From positions 113,977-177,976 of the forward strand of contig JAEHOE010000193.1 of assembly GCA_016858145.1 (NCBI GenBank): a stretch of 64,000 nt of DNA, in the 5' to 3' direction. This DNA is from Edaphochlamys debaryana. Lineage: Eukaryota > Chlorophyta > Chlorophyceae > Chlamydomonadales. Made by a program: the position numbers and the translations under genes. The notes under the pieces are model-generated. The model saw nothing but the letters and a program-made list of their open reading frames with translations, did no database searches and had not been told where the DNA came from. Positions 34,158 to 43,502 of this stretch are shown here, piece by piece. Position 1 is the stretch's first letter; every line of letters starts with the position of its first letter.

Positions 34158-37100
34158 GCGCAACCCAGTTGACAGGGCAGTAGTTGCTGGGTGCGTTGGG
34201 CCACCCAGTCCCGTCCTCCCATGGCCCGCAGCCGCGTGCTTTCGAGATGACTCCTCGTTGACCATACACGTCCGTGCATACAAGCTCTTCAACCCCATCC
34301 AGGTCGCAGTCGAGGACGGAATAGGTTTGGTCCGTGCCAAAGCACCACCAGTCGGGGCGCGTGCAGCCTTGTGGGGCACAGCGGGAACAAGCATGCAAGA
34401 TGACAAAACAGTGTGAGTCTCTGCAATGGGCAAGAGTCTTTGCAATGAATACACAAGGACGCAATTCTATATATCGAACCAACCTGAAAACGTGCTGCTC
34501 CCGTACACCATTAGCTCCGCCACGTGCAAGAAGTAGTTGCCGTTCCAATCTGGGTTTAGGTTCTGCAAGGTGACCCAGCGCCCCTGCCCGCCCCCCGTGT
34601 TGATGGTTATGACCTGACCGGCGTCGGAGCTTTGCTTCCATATCAGCCAGTTCGCTTCTATGTTGGCGCCGCTGCTATTCACGGGCATGTCTCCAATACG
34701 CAGCTGTGCGTTTTGCAGCCGAGAACCGAAGCTGTCTGGCCTGCATGCGTGCAGGGCATTACGCGGATGAGCAGCGCTGCGCTCATGGCCGCTTTGTGGG
34801 GCGGGGGGCACCCCGAGTGAGCGATGCAGTGCGTGCTTACAGACACCGGACCCACCTGTTGTAGATGACCACTTGTGTCACAGTGAAGCGAGCGCCAAGG
34901 TCGACCGCAACCCTGCACATGTATGGGCGGGGCGCAAGTGCCGTGACAACTGCCCGGCAGGATGGAGTCCTGCCGCACGCCGCACGCCATCCAGCAAGAG
35001 GAATCTAGAAACTCACCAAGGCCTATAGTCTCCCCCATCTGAGTGGGTCCAACGGAGAGATGTGTCCCCATCGACCAGGTTTGACAGGCTGCAGATTCCT
35101 CCACACCAGCTGGGGTCGGCGGTGGCCAGGCTTGAAGCGTAGACAGGCTTCCCGAGGGCCAGGTTGACAGCTGTTTATTGGGGGAGAGGAAAGTATAGAA
35201 AGTAAGGCTAGCAGATACGCTAAGGCTACCGACACGCCTCTCTCACGAATTTGCTCACCAGGAGGAGGGGCAGAGCTTGGCGGGCTCGGCGGGCGCATCC
35301 AAAGCTTGGGGCAGTAGCTCGCGGGCGCATTCGGCCATCCGGTGTTGATGCCAGAGCACCCGCGTGCCTGTGAGTGTGGGTGTGGGCGGTGATTATGCTA
35401 AGAGCGGGCATGTGTGGAGGTACGTAATCCCGTACGTGCGCAATCGAGCACGGCAGACAGCACTGTCAAAGCATTCTGTTTTCCCGCCGAGGACGAGGTA
35501 GTCGAGGGCCTGCCAAGAGGGCTCACTACCGGCCGGTTGGAGTTACGGGACCCACCTCCGAGACCACTCCGCGCATGCTTGCGTTTGCGTTCTGGCAGAC
35601 GAGCTCAATGCGGCCATCAGAATCGCAATCGATGGTTCGTAACTCAAGAGACTCAGACGCTTGGCACCACCCATCGGGTTTGCTGCAGCCTGCGCCAGAG
35701 GATATTTAGGTAAAATGATTAAAATGATAGATAGGCTGTCGGTGTTCAGATGCGGGCAGAGAGTAATTGGCTGAGGATGATGAACGGTTCATGCACGTGC
35801 GCTAGCTGAACAGCCCGCCCTTACCAGTACCAAACATGGGAGGGCAATAGGAGCTGGGAGCGTAGGGCCATCCAGTCGAGCCAAAGTCGGGACTGCAGCC
35901 TCGCGACCACGACATGACCGCGCGGTTTCCGGAAGTGTCTGTGCAGACAAAGTCTTCAATCCCGTCTGAGTCACAATCGAGCACCGAAAAGGTCTGGTCT
36001 GAGCCGTAGCACCAGTCGCGGCGCGGGCAGCCTGGTGGGGGCGGGCGGGCAAAGGTGCTCACAAGCAAGGTACGACATGCAGGTCAGTACGACACACAGG
36101 AGAAGAACACGTGTCACGGTCAGCGAACCGGAACCGAAACCGAACAGATTGCGCGCACTTGCATATCAAATCTGGATCCTGATCCACGTTCATTGCTGCC
36201 TAGATTGCATACATGCAGGTGGGCACGCCGTCAGCCCCGACAAGCAACATGCATGCAAGGTCAGCGAACTATCTAAAAGACAACCACCACACTAACCACA
36301 CAGGCTGGAACATGCAAACACACCTGGAAGCAGCGGGGGTCTCTGCGTAGTTGGGGGTAGGGGCGGCGCTGGCGGCGCAGGGGGAAGGGGCGGGGAAAGG
36401 GGCGGCGCGGGCGGCGATGGGGGAGGCGATGGTGGCCTGGATGATGGAGTCGATGGTGGCCTCGGCGGAGGCGCCCCTGCATGGGGCGAGGACGCACAGA
36501 ATGGCGGTCGAGAGTTGCACCCAGCGCATCATATGCGCGGCCATGCATATGAACGCACTCGCTCACCAATCCACTTGGCAGGGCATTATATATGCACGCA
36601 AACATGCACGTGAAACGACAACACGCACACACTTGCTCACCAATCCACTTGGCAGGGCAGTACTCGTTGGGTGCGTTGGGCCACCCCGTATCGTCCTCGT
36701 AGATGCCGCACTCTCGTGCTGCCGAGATGACGCCACGGCCGCCAGACGTGTCCGTGCAGACGTGCTCCATAACTCCATCTCCGTCACAGTCAATCACAGT
36801 ATAGGTCTGGCCCGAGCCGGCACACCACCAGTCGGGGCGTGTGCAGCCGCCTGGTGGGTGCGTGGGGGGAGTGGAGCGAGCTGCTCTTAGATAGGCCGCT
36901 TCACGTACGGCAGCACATACAGGATGCAACCCAAGACCAAGCCCCCATAGGCTGGCGGCGGATGGAGAGTGCGCTTCCGTCTATCCCAAGAGGGCCGGCT
37001 CCCAAGTCCCAACTAGCTAGCCTAACTCTTGCGCTGGACGCACCGAATTTGATGGGGCAGTAGGAGCTGGGTGCGTTGGGCCATCCAGTTGAGCCCAAGC

Positions 37101-37943
37101 CATCGTAAGGCCTGCAGCCTCGTGCTGTGGAGATGACGCCGCGGTTCCCGGACGTGTCCGTGCAGACAAGCTCCCCGACCCCATCTCCGTCGCAGTCAAC
37201 CAGCGAATAGGTCTGGCCTGGTTCGACGCACCACCAGTCGGGGCGCGCGCAGCCTGGTATGGTTCGTTGGTGGGGGGCGGGACGCGGGAGAACGCAAGGA
37301 GATTAGAGGTAGGTTCATCAACTTGACGGAGGTTCATTAAATAAAGCGGGGAAGCACAGTGGTAAAGGATCTTCGGGCAGGGCGGCGGACTTGGTGGACA
37401 GGTAGGTGCGCAACCTCATGAATTCCAAAGACAAAGGGCTGCTGGAGCGGGCGTGCATACCTGGACGCAGCGGGGGCAGAGGTGGAGTAGGTGGAACGGG
37501 AGGCGCCGGGGACTTGGGCGGGGGAAGGGGCGGCGAAAGCGGGGACGGCGGTCGGCGCGGAGGTGTCGGCGGCGGCGAAGGCGGTGTGCGAGGTGATGGA
37601 GGCCGTGGCGGCATGGGCGGCGGCGATGCTGCGTGCGTGGGAGACGAGCGGCACACGCAAGATGTTTGAGCACGCACAGGAGCAGCGCTATGGACGCATG
37701 ATGAACGCAACCATGCATGCCAGCACTTACAAATCCATATGGCCGGGCAGAAGAAGCTGGGCGCGTAGGGCCAACCTGTGTAGCGCTCGTTCAGTCTGCA
37801 GCCCCGTGCTGTGGAGATCACCCCGCGTTGCCCGGACGGGGTCGTGCAGACGTGCTCCCCGAGCCCATCTCCGTCGCAGTCAACCAGCGAATACTGCTGG
37901 CCCGCGTTCACGTCCGAGCACCACCACTCGGGGCGTGTGCAGC
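34158..37943 (-). CDS. Six tandem Cys/Trp-rich DxDxDG modules of the surface protein
   Basis: Modules of about 67-71 residues are encoded at 37943-37731, 37253-37044, 36850-36641, 36031-35831, 35689-35556 plus 35367-35259 (split by an intron) and 34367-34158. Consensus: GC-x-RP-(D/E)WWC ... (T/Y)(Y/F)S-(V/L)-(V/I/L)DCD-x-DG-x-x-x-x-VCTD-x-x-G-x-RGVIS-x-(A/S)RGC ... TGWP-(N/Y)AP-x-x-YCP. Six Cys are invariant and probably form disulphides. The DCDxDG core resembles Ca2+-binding Asp-rich loops. Each module exon is phase 1 at both ends. Module 5 has drifted most. I do not recognise a named family; Pro-rich linkers or the F5/8C domain separate some modules. Confidence 0.7.
34484..35170 (-). CDS. 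F5/8 type C (discoidin) domain of the surface protein
   Basis: Exons 35170-35017, 34912-34856 and 34740-34484 (phases 1-2-2-1). The sequence reads AVNLALGKPVYASS, LSNLVDGDTSLRWTHS, PWVAVDLGARFTVTQVVIYN, then RLQNAQLRIGD and GRWVTLQNLNPDWNGNYFLH followed by VAELMVYG. These match the discoidin fold markers: N-x-A-x-GK-x-x-x-x-S, DG-x-x-x-x-x-W, W-x-x-VDLG, Y-N-R and L-x-x-x-E-(L/V)-x-V-(Y/F)-G. The domain usually binds glycans or phospholipids, so adhesion is a reasonable inference. Confidence 0.78.
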
Positions 37944-38839
37944 CTGGGGTACGTATGCGTCGGGGGAGAGGCGAAGGCAACTAACGGCGCCGGAGAGGAT
38001 AGGCTCGCTCATCAGGACGGATCAGACGGGGGGCGAGGGTGGCTGAGGCCACACTTGCGATCAAGCACTCTCAGGATAGCATACATGGATGCGGGGCCAA
38101 GCGAGCATGCACTTGGTCTGCTTGATTCAAGCACCTGCCTTGAGCGAGGTGCATGAGGGCAAGCCAGCACACACGCCTACCTGAAGCCAGGGGAGGCGTA
38201 GGCACAGGTGGCGCTCGCGGCGTCGGCGACGGCGGCGTTGTTGCTGCATGGGGCAGAAAGGATAGGAGCATACGTGCATGTGAGGCAGTTGCTACGATTC
38301 CAGGTACACACTTGCTTTCGCGCTAGTTGGGCCCGGAGTCAAAACTTGGGCGCAGAACTCTATATGCATGCACGCCACCACGAGCCCTCCACGAACAACC
38401 CCGTGCGTGTGCGTGCATGCCATGACAGGGCATAGGGACGGGGCGGGGAGATGAAGTAATGAGCGGTGGCGCCCATACATTGGTAGGCCTAGATTTGCTT
38501 GCTCGGCCTGGGCCCGGCCCCACTGCACGCGGCCCTGTTCTCGCACATGATAACATGATAACAAAGATCCGCTTCTCCCAATGTTCTGCTTGGTATAGCT
38601 GGCTAGCGCAAGAACAATTTTGTGGAAGGGTTTGTTCGTCGGCCCGGGCCCGGGCCCGGCCCCTAGCTGACCAGCTGCACGCCGCCCTTCTCTCGCGACA
38701 ACAGAAACCCAGCTTTGTATCACCATCCTTAGTAGCTTGCCAGCGAGTGGCCCCGACGCTCTCAAATGAAGGAGCTACTATGAAGGTACGTACCCAGCCA
38801 GGAGCCACCCAAGCCAGCCTAGCCGCGGCTGAGACCTAC

Positions 38840-38990
38840 CCGCGCACATGCCAGACAAGAGAGCAACGACAGCGATGATGCCTGTGGCGGAGAGCCGCAA
38901 TTCATTGGGTCGTCGCTGTGAACAGTCACACCGGTCACACCGGCACTGGGCGCGCGCCGCGGCGCACTCCGCAAGCGCAGAAGACGGCAT
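38840..38990 (-). CDS. Signal-peptide exon of the large surface protein
   Basis: The exon starts at the ATG at 38990-38988 and encodes about 50 residues. A Cys/Arg-rich n-region is followed by a hydrophobic core (ATGIIAVVALLSGMCA). It ends in phase 1 at a GTAGGT donor, and joins the Pro linker exon at 38243-38181 in phase. The paralogue at 48.5 kb has the same arrangement (IILVLLACLGTSAG then GTAGTA). The unusually long, Cys-rich n-region makes the exact start less certain. Confidence 0.6.
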
Positions 38991-40580
38991 CGCGCCGTCT
39001 GCTAGCTATAGCCTGCTTTCGTTAGAAGCTTTTGACAAGTTCTGGGCTGAAGAGGTCAAGGTAAGGTATACCTACGTAGGCGCGCCGGGCCTGGATACTA
39101 GCGCAACCACTAGTCGTCGCTCACGGCGAAGTAGGCGTGTGTCTAGCTATCCATCTTGTAGTGTATAGATATCAAGGTATGGAGATAGAGCGGCCTTTTA
39201 TGCAGGTGGGTGCATGCGGTCGTTGGGCCTCAGCCTGGCCCAGGGTATACGGGGTTTACACTGCTGGTTTCTGCATCTGCCCCGCCCTACCTGGAGCTTC
39301 CCATGAAGCAAAAGCGCTCAGGAAGACTTGCTCGCATTTGTTACCCACCCGGAGGTAGGGCGCGGAATAGACCGCAGCCTAACAAGTGCGACAAATAAAT
39401 ACTTCGGGAGTGAGCCCGCCCCTCCCGGGCCATGCGAGGTCAGCGAGCACATACATGCGTGCTCGAGTTTGCTAGCTAGGTCGGTATTTGTGCACTGTAA
39501 AGAAGAAAGCAATTCGGAGTTGAAACCGCCGCGATTTGGTCGCTTCCAAGCGCCGCTTAATCCGCGAGCGATCGAGCGAGTACAGCACGTAAAAGGAAGA
39601 GAGACACCCTGACGTTACCGAAGGGCCATACTGGAATGTGGTCCTTGCCTGACGAGTTCGGTCCAGACACTCGATGTCGTCCACGCAGACGCGTGTACGA
39701 AACCCCGCCCCGCGGGCCCACTCCCGATTCAGGACCCCCAATGAGTGGTCGACAGCCCACCAAGGCAGCCTGACCCCGACGCCAGTCAGTTAGTCGCTGA
39801 TATCGCTATCAGCAGGAGTGGGCTGCGCTGCCCGAGCCCTGGAACCGCAACGAACCGCGCCCCATGCATTCTTCGAGCACAAGCCCTCACAACCCTAGGA
39901 CTCTCCGCCAAGTTGGCTTTGCTGCAGTAACCCTCTCATTACCCGTCGCGTTACCAAGGCCGACATACCTTACCGGTATTACGTGTATCCCAGCCACGCA
40001 TAGGCCGCCCGCCCCGTCCGCGTCCACCGGGGAGTCCAGGTCCCCGCCCGCCGTAGCCGCACAGTCGTCAGAAGGCGGAGGCCTGGGGCTACTGGGGCGG
40101 GGCATGAATGAGGAGGGAGGCGGGCAAAGCGAGCGAGGGTCGAAAGCAGCTGTAGACGGCGGTGGGCGCCATGTTGGTAGTATGGCGTTTGGGGATGTGT
40201 TCTACATGGGTGGACGAGTGGTGCTTGATGAGGTGAGTGCGTGGGCGGGAAACGTGCCAACAAATGGCGGCGTCTGGCCTGCGAAGGGCAAATGCTAGAA
40301 CGGCCTTATGCGGTAGCTAGGTTGGGGCCTTTGCACTTCAGGCTGTATGTGGGCGTGGGTAAGGGGCAGATGAAGCGATGCAAGCTTCAGCCCTCACAAC
40401 CCCGTTCCTGGCATCTCGAGTTCGCCTTTTCGGACCAGGCCGTTCCATCCTCACGTGCGGCCACATCTCTTCAGCAGAGGAGGCTTGTAGCAGGCGAAGG
40501 GCGCTGCACGCTGACTACGTACATACGCCGACTGCATCGCTAGCGAACATCCGACCGCCTGCTGCCTTCAGCTTCTCTGT
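38991..40580. other. Intergenic region with one exon-like fragment
   Basis: The left part should hold the promoter and 5' UTR of the large surface-protein gene. Apart from an exon-like stretch at 39994-40232 I see no supported gene. Confidence 0.4.
39994..40232 (+). other. Exon-like fragment
   Basis: The stretch has a good acceptor (TGTATCCCAG), an open Gly/Ser/Pro-rich frame ending SMAFGDVFYMGGRVVLDE, and a consensus donor GAG|GTGAGT. No partner exon was found on either side. It may be the remnant of a gene lost when the neighbouring segment was duplicated in. Confidence 0.3.
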
Positions 40581-40599
40581 GAGCGCCTCTGGTACCTCA

Positions 40600-41424
40600 G
40601 CCCCACGTCCCCAGCCGCCAACAACCCCCCACTGCCACACCCGCACCCCTCCAACTCTGCCCCGCCCTCGACCCGCCTGCCTCCCACCACACCTATTTGA
40701 CCTGGGCGCAAGCGACGGGAATCGACGTGCCTCGGCGAGGTGGGCAAGGTCAACTCAACTACCCTTTCTGCTCCCGAGACCCACCAGCCAGTGCTGAGCA
40801 CGCTGAACCAGTCGTCGACGCCTCGCTTCTGGGAGCCGTGGCCCCAGCTAATGCTGTGGTTGGAGCAGGCGAAGGCATAGTTAGCCCAAGTGCAAGACGC
40901 TGAGGTGTTCGACACAAGGGTATAATGCACTGTGCAGGTCTAGGGTGAGGTTTGTACTGCTCAGCTCCGAGCTGCGGGAGCTGAGGAGTCCTCATGTTGC
41001 GCGCTCCCTCCCCACGTCCCCGCCCGTCCACGTTCCCCCACTCGGCCGCTGTCCCGCCCGTCCTGCCTAGTACCCAGCACTCAACCCCTTCAACTCACCT
41101 GCCTCCCACCACGCCGACCTTGACCTCCCGTCCGGCAAGCAGGCGCGACACGACGTGCCTCAGACGCGCCTCAGACGCGCCTCGGCACGCGATGCCCCGG
41201 TCCAGCTGGACCAGCGGCAGTGTAAACCGGTAGCCCAGCGCGCTTCCCAGGAGCGCCGTCATAGGCTGCTTGTTGACCTCCAAGCCCGAGAAGGCGTGGC
41301 CCCAGTCCCACTGCAGTTCGGGCCGATGCCGCGAGCGCGCGCTGCCATCATACTCTCCCGTCCAGAACGACGTCTATAATACGGCATACTGCTGTAGCCA
41401 CAGAGCGAGCGCAACAAGCGCGCT
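40600..41424 (-). pseudogene. Broken copy of the SGNH-hydrolase gene (exons 1-2)
   Basis: Copies of exon 1 (about 41422-41099) and exon 2 (40853-40785) match 12574-11952 closely. The start codon is lost (CCGACCCCGCG for ATGACCCCGCG), an in-frame stop follows (CCGTATTATAG), and exon 2 is one base short (69 against 70 bases), shifting the frame after FSVLS. Nothing of exons 3-19 is present. Between 40.60 and 40.74 kb a second, weaker copy of part of exon 1 and its following intron is nested. Confidence 0.78.
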
Positions 41425-41913
41425 CGCGAAGCGCGGGGTCGGTTGATTGCAATTTTGATTTGAAGCGTTCACATGGCGATATGACGCAGGCAGCTGTGTG
41501 CACGTAAAGGCTACGTTTGCGTTTGAGGGGAAATTGTGTCGGCCCTGGATCCAGGCACCGACAGCTGGTGTCCGGATAACCGCGATGCTCATGGAATACG
41601 CATGCGTGCCAGGGGCCGCTGGCCGTGCCACTCCCCGCCCTCCCCCACCCCTCCCCACCCGCCCGGGGGCCACTCCCCTCCGTGCCCCACGCGCGGGGTG
41701 GAGCGTGCGGCGCCATGTGGCGAGCCCCCCTGCCATACGCTTCACACACGTCGCATCCTTGTCTTTGAGCTTACTACTAGGACAAGCTTATCTCGCTTCT
41801 CGCTCGGTTGCATCGCGGTCACTGTGCTCAACCGCACGGGCAAAGCCGCCCAGCCTGGAAGGTGCCAGCTACAGTAGCGAGTGCGCTCGTTTGGGGGCGT
41901 CTCGCCCGAGCAC

Positions 41914-42449
41914 CATGGATGGCTCGCTCGTTCGTTGCGACCGCCGCCGCGAGGGCTCTTCACTGTCATAGAAGCAAGAGGCTGGAACACCGCTATGTAT
42001 GGTGGGTCCCTATAGGGGCCATATATCGCGAAGGCTGCCAGCAGCCCCCAACTGCCCAAACCCTTGTCAACCCTTGCTCTATCTCTCTTGCCCCCGGCCT
42101 ACCCGGCCCCTATTCCCGAGGCGCTGTGTGAGCTGCTGACCTCTCCTCACACATCCATGGGTTGGCCATCCGCCCCGAATGCAGCCACGCAAGTCCCGGC
42201 TCCCGCAGCCCACCCAGGTGGCTGGCGCTGCCGTGCGCTGCAGTGTCAGGGAGTCAGGTCAGTCACCTTGTGGCACGGCGGGCTGTTCAGTTGTTGCATA
42301 CGCCAGGATAAGGCCCTTCGCACGGTGGACTCCCCTGGAGCCCTTCGCCCTGACCCTCGGTGCTGGCGACTCGGCACGGTGGCGCGGAGGCGGGTGCAAC
42401 GCTGGCTCACTGAGCAAGCCGGGGAGTGAGCAACACAGTGGCCCCTTCT
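41914..42449 (+). pseudogene. Broken copy of the PLP-enzyme gene (5' part only)
   Basis: The copy starts at an ATG (41914-41916) corresponding to 13121 and reads MDGSLVRCDRRREGSSLS before a stop. It includes diverged sequence equivalent to the first intron and exon 2 (GKAL and TPLEP regions). Similarity stops within GSF, just before the codon for the PLP-binding Lys. The later exons are absent. Confidence 0.75.
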
Positions 42450-43502
42450 GAGAGCCACAATCCCTTGTTCAACCCTAGCTATAGTAGCCTCTGCGCTGCA
42501 GTAGCCTGAGCGGCCCCGCCCGCACCCGGCGCGCGGGCCATCCACAACTACCACGACCTCCGCGGCGACCAGCAGCAGGCACAACCTGCTGGGCCCATCC
42601 GCTGCCGGGCCCAAGCGAGCCACAGAGAAGTTCAAGAACTCCGCGTTGCCGTGGACGCGTCACACACATGCACACATCAACCATCCACGCGCCTAGCCAG
42701 ACAACAAAAGCTCTCTGGTAACCACATAACCTACATAACCCCGGCGTCAAGGGGCATGCCCAGCCAGTGTCAAGGGGCATGCGCCTTAACCCACACTTAA
42801 TGCACGGACGGGCCCTGCCCGAAGAAACAAACTTGTAAATGTCAAGCCAAATAGATAGATGTGTGACCCCCATCTGTACAGTTTGCAGGGCCTCCATTGG
42901 CCTTTGCCCTTTGGTATGGGGTTATCGTGTAGACCGCATGCATGGGGATGGCAAGCGACAAATGCGCAAATAATGCCATGCGCTGCGGCGTTGCGCACCA
43001 GCAACCTCCAGGTTGCACTGGAACACGAGGTTTGCGTATACACATAGGAGGGAATGGGCCTCTGCCCACGTGACGCACAGCTCCCGCCATCTATGATAAA
43101 CCTTAGGTGCGCTCCATTTCATGTGTACCTGGGAGGGCAACCCGCCGGAGACCAGGCAAGCCCGCCGCATCCGTACAGTTTGCAGGGCCTTAATTGCCCT
43201 TTGCCCTTTATACTGGGGTGCGGATGTCGTATGGCAAGCACCAGAAAGGCACAGCATAAACCCACAAGCCAGACCTGCGGTCAACATTGGCTATGTAACG
43301 CGCAAACGCCATACGCTGCAGCGCTGCGCACCAGCCACCTCGCTCGCTCCAGGCTGCGCTGGCACAAGAGGTTTGCGTATTAATAAAGGGAGGCGGGGCC
43401 GCCACGCACTGGCCGCGTGACATACAGCTCCATCTATGCCCGTTGTGTGGTTTAGGATTTACACCGCAAGAGGTCTAACATTGCAGCGGCCGCAGGTGCT
43501 GT
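42450..43502. repeat. Intergenic spacer with an imperfect direct repeat of about 280 bp
   Basis: Two diverged copies are seen at about 42870-43090 and 43160-43440. Shared landmarks in order are TGTACAGTTTGCAGGGCC, TTGCCCTTT, GCTGCG-CGTTGCGCACCAGC and GAGGTTTGCGTAT, then a CACGCACTG/GTGAC block. No coding frame is supported. Confidence 0.6.

Larger units (their letters stand above)
18871..38990 (-). pseudogene. Large modular surface/ECM protein gene, interrupted by a KDZ transposon
   Basis: Twenty-five exons on the - strand connect in consistent phase from a signal-peptide exon (38990-38840) to a membrane-anchor exon (19169-18871). Order: signal peptide; Pro linker 38243-38181; Cys module 1 (37943-37731); Pro linker 37628-37461; modules 2 and 3 (37253-37044, 36850-36641); linker 36476-36324; module 4 (36031-35831); module 5 (35689-35556 plus 35367-35259); F5/8C domain (35170-34484); module 6 (34367-34158); linker 34029-33838; P domain B (33745 to 22513, holding the transposon); linkers 22412-22320 and 22196-22137; P domain A (21955-21191); Pro-rich stalk 21100-19255; anchor. 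Without the transposon and with the stalk in frame it would be about 1,970 residues. Two lesions are visible: the 10.5-kb insertion, and a stalk exon whose length is not a multiple of three. Almost all domain modules are flanked by phase-1 introns. Probable role: adhesion or matrix protein at the cell surface. Confidence 0.72.

Noticed and set aside
18871..38990. Two separate genes, one on each side of the transposon
   Set aside because: The P-domain exon is cut in its interior. The two halves share the 8-bp duplication and join in frame to the same domain pattern as two intact paralogous domains.
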